6,803 bases of DNA from Candidatus Elarobacter sp. (GCA_030150085.1 JASLGJ010000440.1:1-6803); one strand, 5' to 3'; counted from the first letter of the stretch, positions 1 to 5,758 are shown. The notes: a model not told the origin generated them from the letters alone. Numbers and translations are program-made.

Positions 1-1374
1 CTTGATGACACTTTCGGTCTTGTAAGTGATGACGACCGAGTCGATCTGCGGGTCGTCGTAGCCCTCCAGCAGCATCTGCGCTGATATGATGATCGCGCGC
101 GGCTTCGCGCCGAACAGCGCGAGGAAGTCCTCGGTCTCCAGTCCATGCGAGTTCATGCCGCCGCCGACGAAACCCACGTCGGCGCCGCGCAGCGGGTGGT
201 TCGGGTACTCCTCGATCGCCGCGGCCAGACGCTCGTATAGGTCGCGCATCTGATCGACGCGCGTGACCAGCACCATCGTTTTGCGGAACCGCTCGGCGCT
301 CTCGTTCACCAGCATGTCGACCAGCGCGCCCACCGTTTTCTCCGACAGCGAGAAGTCCGGCACGTCGAACGGCTCGAAGTGCGGGGTGATGATCACGCCG
401 CGTTCGGCCAGCTCTCGATAAGTGATGGTGAAGGCGATCTCGTCGATGCCGATCGGCAACAAGTCGGGTCGGTTGGGCGTGGCCGTCAGCAGCAGCACCG
501 GGAACGGGTGTTTGGACTCGAACAAATGCTGGTAGGTCGGCGCGGCGGCGTGGTGCGCCTCATCGACCACCACCAGCGCGAGGTCGCCGTCCTTGGCCAG
601 CTCGGCTTCGGCATCGCCGGTCATGACAAAGCGCACGCGCGCGGCGAGCTCGTCAGCGCCCGCGGGCAGCGAGTTGGGATCGTTTGCGACGAGCTTGCGC
701 AGCTCGCGGTCGGCCTGAGCGTGGAGAGAGCGACGGTGGGTCACCCACACGGCGCGCGACGTTCGGGACGGGTGGCGGGCGAGGGTCTCGAGGATGATTC
801 GGAAGGCCGTGCGGGTCTTGCCGGCGCCGGTCGGGAGGATGAGCCCGATGTTGCCGTCGGGCCGGCGGCGCAGAGCGTCGAGGCACTGCGCGACGGCTTC
901 GTCCTGGAAAGACCAGTCGGGGCCGAGGCGCACGGTCGCCCCGGCGATCGGCGGAACCGTAGCAGTTCCCCCCGACCAGGCGAGGGCGAGGCGCAGCACC
1001 GCCGGCGGCAGCGACAGCTTCTCGGCTAGCAGCGCCATGTCGACCGGCCCGCCGCCGTTCGCGGCGCGGGCGCGCGCCGCGGTTTCAGCCAGCTGTGCGT
1101 TCGTCTGCTGGCGTTTCTCAGCAAGGCGGGGACCGAGCGCGTCGGCCGCAGCACGCAGGGCATCGTAGGTCTGCTGGTTCAGGCCGCGGGTCGCGTCGTC
1201 GGTCAGCGCGGTGTGCAAGCGATTCGGGTGCAGCGGGTTAACGCCCTGGGCGCGCACGGCATCGTTCAGCGCCTTGGCGAGCGCGGCCACGCTACCCGTC
1301 TCCAAATACAGCGGCACCAACAGCTGCTCGACGACGGTCTGAACTTCAGGTGTGCCAATTCCATAACGCGCCAT
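1..1374 (-). CDS. DEAH-box superfamily 2 helicase, probable Dnd-linked restriction protein (C-terminus beyond window)
   Basis: I translated 458 uninterrupted codons on the minus strand from ATG 1374; the reading frame runs off the left edge, so the C-terminus is missing. The visible protein has a Q-motif-like FQDEAVAQ (156-163), Walker A PTGAGKT (181-187), motif Ia VTHRRSLHAQ (211-220), Walker B VVVDEAHH (268-275) and motif III TATPNR (297-302). The second RecA fold follows, with MVLVTRV (367-373) and LLEGYDDPQID (435-445). Motif VI should lie just outside the window. These define an ATP-dependent SF2 helicase/translocase like those in type I/III restriction enzymes. A family of such helicases is known as restriction partners of Dnd phosphorothioation; membership is inferred from context. 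Residues 1-150 form a mostly helical N-terminal region of unknown function containing HPNRLHTAL (49-57). A GGAG at 1382-1385, 7 nt upstream, supports the start. No nuclease domain is visible in the part shown. Confidence 0.9.
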   Translation of the reverse strand, partial: MARYGIGTPEVQTVVEQLLVPLYLETGSVAALAKALNDAVRAQGVNPLHPNRLHTALTDDATRGLNQQTYDALRAAADALGPRLAEKRQQTNAQLAETAARARAANGGGPVDMALLAEKLSLPPAVLRLALAWSGGTATVPPIAGATVRLGPDWSFQDEAVAQCLDALRRRPDGNIGLILPTGAGKTRTAFRIILETLARHPSRTSRAVWVTHRRSLHAQADRELRKLVANDPNSLPAGADELAARVRFVMTGDAEAELAKDGDLALVVVDEAHHAAAPTYQHLFESKHPFPVLLLTATPNRPDLLPIGIDEIAFTITYRELAERGVIITPHFEPFDVPDFSLSEKTVGALVDMLVNESAERFRKTMVLVTRVDQMRDLYERLAAAIEEYPNHPLRGADVGFVGGGMNSHGLETEDFLALFGAKPRAIIISAQMLLEGYDDPQIDSVVITYKTESVIK

Positions 1375-1396
1375 GTCGAAACTCCATCCGGCGACC

Positions 1397-1424
1397 GTAA
1401 TAGCGGCCAATTTCAGAAACGCAA
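1397..1424 (-). promoter_or_regulatory. Candidate promoter of the helicase gene
   Basis: On the minus strand TTGCGT (1424-1419) and TATTAC (1402-1397) are separated by 16 bp, giving 3/6 and 4/6 matches to the sigma-70 -35 and -10 boxes. Transcription would start near 1390, leaving a leader of about 16 nt that just contains the GGAG ribosome binding site at 1385-1382. The geometry is consistent, but the matches are modest. Confidence 0.35.
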
Positions 1425-1427
1425 TCG

Positions 1428-1469
1428 TTTTGGAATTGGTCATGACGAAATTCCAGTTCTATTCCAAAA
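1428..1469. promoter_or_regulatory. TGGAAT repeat cluster with dyad symmetry, operator-like, upstream of the helicase gene
   Basis: TTTTGGAAT (1428-1436) has a perfect inverted partner, ATTCCAAAA (1461-1469). A nested pair, TGGAATT (1431-1437) and AATTCCA (1449-1455), flanks the perfect palindrome GTCATGAC (1439-1446). Read on the minus strand, two TGGAAT boxes lie in direct orientation 11 bp apart, about one helical turn. The cluster ends a few bases upstream of the candidate -35 box of the helicase gene, a usual place for an activator or repressor site. The binding protein is unknown. Confidence 0.4.
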
Positions 1470-1561
1470 AGCGGTTGCTCACGCGACGCGGGCGTGCGAG
1501 AAGGCGCCATGGCGCAGTTCGCCGGTGGCGTGTTTCAATGGAGAGGTGTTTAAAACGACGA

Positions 1562-1596
1562 AGCCCCGCGAGGGCCAATCAGGCGGTCGCGGGGCT
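1562..1596 (-). terminator. Terminator-like hairpin, active direction minus strand
   Basis: A perfect 10-bp inverted repeat, AGCCCCGCGA (1562-1571) and TCGCGGGGCT (1587-1596), encloses a 15-nt loop. On the minus strand the 3' arm is followed by TCGTCGTTTT, an imperfect T tract; on the plus strand no T tract follows. It could stop antisense transcripts arriving from the dndA/DUF2958 side before they enter the helicase gene. The long loop and broken T tract make efficient termination uncertain. Confidence 0.5.
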
Positions 1597-1626
1597 CTGG
1601 GGTCCGATTCCATGTACCCGCGAGGG
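1565..1626. repeat. 10-bp direct repeat flanking an inverted copy (alternative hairpins)
   Basis: CCCGCGAGGG occurs at 1565-1574 and again at 1617-1626. Between them TCGCGGG (1587-1593) is complementary to CCCGCGA in both copies. The middle segment can therefore pair with either outer copy but not both at once. On the minus strand the later-transcribed pair is the terminator-like hairpin and the earlier pair would compete with it, as in an attenuator. Confidence 0.45.
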
Positions 1627-1643
1627 GCATAGACGGTCATCGG

Positions 1644-1653
1644 CTCACGTGAG
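1644..1653. promoter_or_regulatory. Perfect palindrome CTCACGTGAG overlapping the abi ribosome binding site
   Basis: CTCACGTGAG is a perfect 10-bp palindrome. Its last three bases belong to the GAGG (1651-1654) that serves as Shine-Dalgarno for the ATG at 1663. It could be a DNA operator or chance; it is too tight to form a stable RNA hairpin. Confidence 0.3.
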
Positions 1654-1662
1654 GTATATAGA

Positions 1663-2316
1663 ATGGCGGCGGTTACCAATCAACTACCGGACATACACTC
1701 GCTACTGGGGCTAGTCCCGCCCGCGCGGATCCTCCGCTTTTACCGCGCTGCCGGCCGCGACGCGCAACGTGCGCTCGCGTTGCACGACTGGAACGAAGCG
1801 GTTGGAGCCGCTTTCTATCCGCTGCTCCAGAAGGTCGAACTGGCGCTGACCGTCAAGGTCGAGTCGGCGATGGCTGCCGTCTACGGTCCCGACTGGTTCG
1901 CCGACCCCACCTTCCTCCGAGCCGCCGACTACGCCACCCGCGCCGAGATCGCGGGTACGCGACGCCGGTTGATCGCCGCTGGCCGTCCGATTGATGCCGA
2001 CGGGGTGATGGAGAAGTCGTCCTTTGGGTTTTGGGTCGGCCTGCTGCGCCCGATCTTCAACCCGCCAGTCTGGATGACGCAGCTATCGGCCACCTTCCCT
2101 GCATTGCCCCTCGGCGTCGGTCGACACGATCTGGCCAAGCTCGCCTCAGCGGCGGCGACGCTGCGCAACCGCATCGACCACCACGAGCCGCTGATCGGAC
2201 TCGATCTGTCCGCCCGCCATTCGGACATAGAGCGGCTGCTGACCTGGATCGACCCCGGGCTGGCGGCGCGCGCAGATGGCAAGGCCGTCCAGCGGCTGCT
2301 TCGCCAGAAGCCCTAG
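1663..2316 (+). CDS. Abi-like HEPN-domain protein (abortive infection family)
   Basis: This 217-residue protein resembles the Abi_2/AbiD-AbiF-like family of phage-resistance proteins. The N-terminal half carries the family pattern of a tyrosine-rich helix and DWNEAVGAAFYPLLQKVELAL (about 42-62), followed by YGPDWF (74-79). The C-terminal half has FGFWVGLL (121-128) and LRNRIDHHEP (167-176). The latter contains the HEPN Rx4H motif (R168, H173) expected of a metal-independent RNase active site. The first LRN-type motif common in relatives is replaced here by LTVKV (62-66). In characterised family members, activation after phage infection halts host growth; the role here is inferred. GAGG at 1651-1654, 8 nt before ATG, supports the start. 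The stop codon is 2 nt from the likely start of the next gene, so the two are probably translationally coupled. Confidence 0.75.
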   Translation: MAAVTNQLPDIHSLLGLVPPARILRFYRAAGRDAQRALALHDWNEAVGAAFYPLLQKVELALTVKVESAMAAVYGPDWFADPTFLRAADYATRAEIAGTRRRLIAAGRPIDADGVMEKSSFGFWVGLLRPIFNPPVWMTQLSATFPALPLGVGRHDLAKLASAAATLRNRIDHHEPLIGLDLSARHSDIERLLTWIDPGLAARADGKAVQRLLRQKP

Positions 2317-2318
2317 CG

Positions 2319-3116
2319 TTGGCGGGCCGGCGCAGCCTCTGGTCGCGGGCCGAGACCGTCTTGGCGCTAGACGTCGCGATTCGGGTCGGCGCCGCCGCCG
2401 GACCCTGGAATCCGCTGGTCGCGGGGCTGTCGCAGCTGCTGCGGGACGCGCGCGTTAGCCCGGCGCAGCGAGACCGAAACCCGTTCGGCGTCGCATGCAA
2501 GGTCGCGCGCTTGGCTACCTTGCTCGATGGCGGTACGCCGCTGGGCGGGGCGCGACTAGAGCGGTCGCTATGTGCTGAGTTCGCTGGCCGACCGCGCGCG
2601 CTCGCAGACGCGGTTACCTGGGCGTACCGGTCGCTGGCGCAGCCGGACGTTGCTGGGCCATCAATCGGACCGGTTCCGACGTTCGGCAATTTCGAGACGC
2701 TGCGGAGGGACGGCGCGACAAGGGTCTACCTTGCGCGACTGGCCGGCGTGGCGCTAGCCGACGGCCGCATATTGGCGAAGGTCGGCCGCAGCGCGAACGT
2801 CCGGCGACGTATGAACGAGCTAAACGGAGCGCTGCCCGTTCCCCTGGGTGTCGCTTGGCGCCCGGTTGCAATTTGGGAGTTCGACTGCGCGGACGCAGCC
2901 CATCACGCCGAGCAGTCGATGTTGGCGCGTTGCGCGGCGGGTGGCCTATCGGCCGGCGGCGAGTTTCTCGCAGTCACAGTCGACAGCTTGGCGTCGATTG
3001 CCGCCGACGGGCCGCCGCTCAGCGGAGAATCCGCCCGGCGGCGGTCGCCCAGCGCGCGAGGTCGGCGAGGTTGGCGTGGGGCGCAAAGGCGAGGTCACGC
3101 TCGACGGGCAGATTGA
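2319..3116 (+). CDS. Two-domain protein with C-terminal GIY-YIG (T5orf172/MUG113-like) nuclease domain
   Basis: From TTG 2319 the protein is 265 residues. Residues 8-102 (WSRAETVLALDVAIRVG onward, with RDRNPFGVACKVARL at 51-65 and ending near VTWAY) match the pattern of the N-terminal domain often joined to HNH restriction endonucleases. Here it is joined instead to a GIY-YIG-like domain: RVYLARL (135-141, with Y137), KVGRSANVRRRMNEL (154-168), HHAEQSML (195-202, with E198) and GGEFLAV (213-219, with E215), typical of T5orf172/MUG113 proteins. The frame is open upstream to 2031 but that part overlaps the abi gene and has no family signal. TTG 2319, 2 nt after the abi stop and behind a weak AGAAG (2306-2310), is the best start, suggesting reinitiation. 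After about residue 232 the tail is Arg-rich, low complexity and antisense to the DUF2958 gene; it may be read-through beyond a lost stop. Likely a DNA-targeting nuclease acting with the Abi protein; substrate unknown. Confidence 0.7.
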   Translation: MAGRRSLWSRAETVLALDVAIRVGAAAGPWNPLVAGLSQLLRDARVSPAQRDRNPFGVACKVARLATLLDGGTPLGGARLERSLCAEFAGRPRALADAVTWAYRSLAQPDVAGPSIGPVPTFGNFETLRRDGATRVYLARLAGVALADGRILAKVGRSANVRRRMNELNGALPVPLGVAWRPVAIWEFDCADAAHHAEQSMLARCAAGGLSAGGEFLAVTVDSLASIAADGPPLSGESARRRSPSARGRRGWRGAQRRGHARRAD

Positions 3117-3360
3117 GCGCGCCGCGCATGTTGGCAATGTCAGCAAGGCTGAACACGCCGATTTCGGGCGTGCCGAGGCCAAGGTCGGCCAGTCCGTACG
3201 CTAGTGACGGGTCGGCAGCGTCAAGTTCGGCGATTAGCCACACGGCCGGGCCATCAGGCTGGAACAGCCGCACCAGCGGCACGAGTTCCTCATCGGCTAA
3301 ACCCTGGCGACCAGCCGCGATGAGCCGCTCGCGTTCCAACTCGCCAATCCAGTTGTCCAT
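3019..3360 (-). CDS. DUF2958-family small protein
   Basis: This 113-residue protein matches the DUF2958 pattern. It has a helical N-terminus (ELVPLVRLF, 25-33), a strand segment with PDGPAVWLIAELD (35-47), then LAYGLADLGLGTPEIGVFSL (53-72) and a C-terminal LPVERDLAF (84-92). DUF2958 proteins are small, of unknown function, and common on mobile and accessory DNA. The gene lies 81 bp after dndA on the same strand and is probably co-transcribed with it. The start is fixed by a strong GGAGGA (3372-3367), 6 nt before ATG, but that site is buried in a hairpin (see the 3368-3392 entry). Its 3' end overlaps the convergent nuclease gene by 98 bp. No signal peptide, membrane segment or catalytic motif is evident. 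Confidence 0.75.
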   Translation of the reverse strand: MDNWIGELERERLIAAGRQGLADEELVPLVRLFQPDGPAVWLIAELDAADPSLAYGLADLGLGTPEIGVFSLADIANMRGALNLPVERDLAFAPHANLADLARWATAAGRILR

Positions 3361-3367
3361 GTCTTTT

Positions 3368-3392
3368 CCTCCAGATCATTCTGATCCGGAGG
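3368..3392 (-). promoter_or_regulatory. Hairpin sequestering the Shine-Dalgarno of the DUF2958 gene
   Basis: On the minus-strand transcript CCUCCGGAUCA, a GAA loop and UGAUCUGGAGG form an 11-bp stem in which the only non-Watson-Crick pair is a G-U wobble. The 3' arm ends in GGAGG, the core of the ribosome binding site located 6 nt before the DUF2958 start. The wobble means the stem is perfect-pairing-compatible only on the minus-strand RNA; on the plus strand it is an A-C mismatch. No T tract follows, so it is not an intrinsic terminator. Folding would block translation initiation unless opened by a trailing ribosome, a protein or another RNA. Confidence 0.6.
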
Positions 3393-3441
3393 CGTCTCAA
3401 CCCTGTACCTTGCTGTGCCGCGTCTCGCGCGGAGTCGCTCG

Positions 3442-4602
3442 TTAGATCCGCAAGTCGGCAATGCGTTCAGCGATGCCCGCCCAGTCGACCCGTCCGGTAG
3501 CGTGACTCCACGAAATACGCACCGTCCCCGCGATTTCGTCCGAGCTCAGCCCCATGCCAGTCAGCACGTGACTCGGCTCATAGCTGCTCGAGGTGCACGC
3601 AGATCCGTTGGAGATCGCGGCGATTCCCTTCAGCGCGACCATCACTGCCTCGGAATCGACGCCGGGCACCGCGATGCTCAGGATGTTGGGCAGGATGCCG
3701 ACGGCTTCGTCGCCGTGCACGACCGGCGCGAGCGGCGCCAAGGCGGCCAAGGCCTCGCGCCTAATCGCTTGGCACGCGGACGCGCGAGCGCCCTCCTCCT
3801 TCGCCGCCAACTCGGCGGCCAGCCCGAATCCGGCGATGAGCGGCACCGGCTGGGTGCCGGGGCGCAGCCCCCGCTCCTGTCCGCCACCAACCATGAGCGG
3901 CGCGAGGGGTGGCCGTCGCATTCCGCGCCGCCGCGCTACGAGAGCGCCGACGCCCTTCGGCCCGAATGCCTTGTGAGCGCTGAGGCTGACGAGATCGATA
4001 CGGCGGTCGCGAAGTGTCGCGGTAAGCCGGCCGAAGGTCTGGGCGGCATCAATGTGCAGGAATGGGCCTTCTGGATCGAGCCCGCTGGTAATGGCGGCAA
4101 TTGGCTGCAACGCCCCGGTTTCGTTGTTTGCGTGCATGACGCTCACGGCGAGGGTGTCGGACCTGACCGCGGCGAGCACGTCCGATGCGGACACGTGGCC
4201 CGTGGGCGCCGGCGGCACACGCGTCACCTCAAACCCGCGCGCTTCGAGCAGCGCCAGCGGCTCCAGCACCGCCTTGTGCTCGATGGCGGTGGAGACGATG
4301 TGCCGCCGCCCAGTCGCAGCGCCGTGTGCGGCGAGCCCGAGCAGCGCAATGTTGTCGCTCTCGGTCGCGCTGCTTGTGAAGATGATCTCGTCAGGCTGGG
4401 CGCCCACCGCGGCGGCTACGCGCTCCCGCGCCAGGTTGACGTGGCGGAGCGCCGCCAGCCCGAACTCGTGCGTGCGGCTGCCGGCATTTCCGAACTCCTC
4501 GGTCATGACCGTCATCACGAACTCAGCGACGCGCGGATCGATGATCGTCGTCGCGGCATGATCGAGGTAGACACCATGGTCCGAACTACGCATGTATGGC
4601 AT
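3442..4602 (-). CDS. dndA: DndA, cysteine desulfurase for DNA phosphorothioation
   Basis: This is a full-length 386-residue class V aminotransferase-fold cysteine desulfurase of the NifS/IscS type. It removes sulfur from L-cysteine with pyridoxal phosphate and carries it as a persulfide. Visible motifs are YLDHAATT (12-19), SATESDN (78-84), H109 in the IEHK segment, NNETG (159-163), HIDAAQ (183-188), LSAHKAFGPKG (207-217, with K211 as the PLP Schiff-base lysine) and RPGTQ (247-251). The catalytic loop NGSACTSSS (332-340) has C336 as the persulfide cysteine. Context next to dndB and dndC identifies it as the dnd-dedicated enzyme rather than a housekeeping IscS. It is divergent from dndB, as in Streptomyces. 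The start could be ATG 4602 or ATG 4593 (three codons later); neither has a clear Shine-Dalgarno. A weak 5-bp hairpin (3418-3432) follows the stop, before the DUF2958 gene. Confidence 0.93.
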   Translation of the reverse strand: MPYMRSSDHGVYLDHAATTIIDPRVAEFVMTVMTEEFGNAGSRTHEFGLAALRHVNLARERVAAAVGAQPDEIIFTSSATESDNIALLGLAAHGAATGRRHIVSTAIEHKAVLEPLALLEARGFEVTRVPPAPTGHVSASDVLAAVRSDTLAVSVMHANNETGALQPIAAITSGLDPEGPFLHIDAAQTFGRLTATLRDRRIDLVSLSAHKAFGPKGVGALVARRRGMRRPPLAPLMVGGGQERGLRPGTQPVPLIAGFGLAAELAAKEEGARASACQAIRREALAALAPLAPVVHGDEAVGILPNILSIAVPGVDSEAVMVALKGIAAISNGSACTSSSYEPSHVLTGMGLSSDEIAGTVRISWSHATGRVDWAGIAERIADLRI

Positions 4603-4604
4603 GT

Positions 4605-4612
4605 AAATTATG
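4605..4612 (-). promoter_or_regulatory. Possible -10 region of dndA (near-leaderless transcript)
   Basis: The minus strand reads CATAAT (4612-4607), overlapping TAATTT (4610-4605), in the only AT-rich patch of the divergent intergenic region. It lies immediately before ATG 4602. A start 6-7 nt downstream would fall at about 4598-4600. That would leave ATG 4593 with almost no leader, in keeping with the absent Shine-Dalgarno. No convincing -35 box is seen, so this is tentative. Confidence 0.25.
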
Positions 4613-4621
4613 CATCTCGCA

Positions 4622-4650
4622 TTGACGAACTAACCGCCTCTGGCTAGCGT
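4622..4650 (+). promoter_or_regulatory. Candidate promoter of the dndBC operon
   Basis: TTGACG (4622-4627) and TAGCGT (4645-4650) are separated by the ideal 17 bp. The -35 box matches the sigma-70 consensus at 5 of 6 positions and the -10 fits the relaxed TANNNT form used in actinobacteria. Transcription would begin near 4657, giving a leader of about 25 nt for dndB. A short dyad GCGT-AAC-ACGC (4647-4657) overlaps the -10 and is a possible operator. Confidence 0.5.
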
Positions 4651-4681
4651 AACACGCCACCAACGCCCGCGATAGATCGAG

Positions 4682-5758
4682 ATGGATCCAGCTTTCGAAT
4701 ACGTTTTCCCCGCGATCCGCGGGGTTCAGGCGAAGCGACAGTTTTACGTGTCGATGTGCCCGCTCCGACTCATCCCACGGCTGTTCCTGTTCAACGAGGC
4801 GGAGCTCGTGCCCGAGTTGCGCGCTCAGCGCCAGCTCAACAAGCAGCGGCTCCCTGAGATTGCGCGCTACATCGCCGACAACCGTGACAGCTACGTGTTC
4901 TCCGCGATTACCGCGTCGGTCGACGCCGACGTCCGGTTCGAGCCGCACGCGGGCGCGACCGACATGGGCGTGCTGCGCATCCCGATGGACGCACGCTTCA
5001 TCATCAACGACGGGCAGCACCGACGCGCCGCCATCGAAATGGCGTTGGCGCAGTGCCCGGATCTCGGTGACGAGAGCATCTCGGTGGTGTTCTTCCTCGA
5101 CCGCGGATTAGAGCGTTGCCAACAGATGTTCGCCGACCTCAACCGATACGCGATCCGCCCGTCGACGTCGCTCAACGTGCTTTACGATCACCGCGATCCG
5201 CGCGCTCAGCTCGCGAAGCTAATTGTCGACGGACTGCCCGACCTGAAGCCGCTCGTCCACACCGAGAAGTCCAACTTGGCAAAAGGGTCCAGGCACCTGC
5301 TCACGCTGAGCGCACTGTTTACCGCGACATCCACCTTGGTCGAGGGGCACGACCTCGGCGAGCGCGAGGCCGAGGTCGTGCTCGACTTCTGGTCGGCTGT
5401 CTTTGATGAGCTGACCGAATGGCGGAAGGTGAGCTCGGGCGAGATCACTGCCGGCGCCTTCCGCGGGGAATACCTCTACGGTCAGGCGGTCGTGCTCGAC
5501 GCGCTTGGCCGCATTGGGAACGGGCTGATAACCGACCCCCGCCCATGGTCTGAGAAGCTGAAGGGGCTGGGCGCGATCTCGTGGCGGCGCGACAATCCGG
5601 TCTGGGAGGGCCGCGCCGTGGTCGGGGGTGTGGTCAATAAGGGGCGGCAGAGTGTCATCCTGACCGCCGCGGCGATCAAGGCCGCGCTTGGCATTGAGCT
5701 GGCCGCCGACGAGCAGCGGGCTGAGGATGCGCTTGGAAGGATCGCACATGCCGCTTAA
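4682..5758 (+). CDS. dndB: DndB, DGQHR-domain DNA sulfur modification protein
   Basis: This 358-residue protein has the DndB family hallmark INDGQHRRAAI (108-118, DGQHR at 110-114). It also has the conserved N-terminus FEYVFPAIRGVQ (5-16), FYVSMCPLRLIP (21-32), ELRAQRQLNKQRLPEIARYI (45-64), the segment MFADLNRYAIRPS (149-161) and ISWRRDNPVW (299-308). The family-like N-terminus begins directly at ATG 4682, supporting that start although its Shine-Dalgarno is poor. DndB is not needed for sulfur insertion itself. In other bacteria its loss raises dnd expression and modification, and a DNA-binding repressor role has been reported. Here it would be the first gene of the plus-strand operon, overlapping dndC by 11 bp. 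Length and motifs look intact. Confidence 0.93.
   Translation: MDPAFEYVFPAIRGVQAKRQFYVSMCPLRLIPRLFLFNEAELVPELRAQRQLNKQRLPEIARYIADNRDSYVFSAITASVDADVRFEPHAGATDMGVLRIPMDARFIINDGQHRRAAIEMALAQCPDLGDESISVVFFLDRGLERCQQMFADLNRYAIRPSTSLNVLYDHRDPRAQLAKLIVDGLPDLKPLVHTEKSNLAKGSRHLLTLSALFTATSTLVEGHDLGEREAEVVLDFWSAVFDELTEWRKVSSGEITAGAFRGEYLYGQAVVLDALGRIGNGLITDPRPWSEKLKGLGAISWRRDNPVWEGRAVVGGVVNKGRQSVILTAAAIKAALGIELAADEQRAEDALGRIAHAA

Noticed and set aside
379..1168. Plus-strand open frames across the helicase gene
   Set aside because: They are antisense to the helicase. They have no family signal, and the minus-strand frame contains the ordered helicase motifs.
1590..1627. A tRNA-like GGTCCGATTCC segment resembling a T-loop
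   Set aside because: The flanking bases do not form a T-stem and no acceptor, D or anticodon arms could be fitted.
1479..1679. A 66-codon minus-strand frame upstream of the helicase
   Set aside because: It has no Shine-Dalgarno or family signal, it overlaps the start of abi, and it contains the hairpin repeats. A leader peptide is conceivable but unsupported.
1213..1714. Two plus-strand frames (139 and 113 codons) spanning the helicase start, the intergenic region and the start of abi
   Set aside because: They have no recognisable domain, low-complexity Arg-rich translation, and they run through the hairpins and into the well supported abi gene in another frame.
2031..2318. Upstream extension of the GIY-YIG protein to the ATG at 2031
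   Set aside because: The extension lies entirely inside the abi gene in another frame and is Arg/Ala/Pro-rich. Family-like sequence begins only after TTG 2319.
3415..4647. A 410-codon open frame on the plus strand across the dndA locus
   Set aside because: It is antisense to dndA. The translation is Arg-rich with no recognisable family, while the minus strand carries every cysteine desulfurase motif. Long antisense frames are common in high-GC genes.
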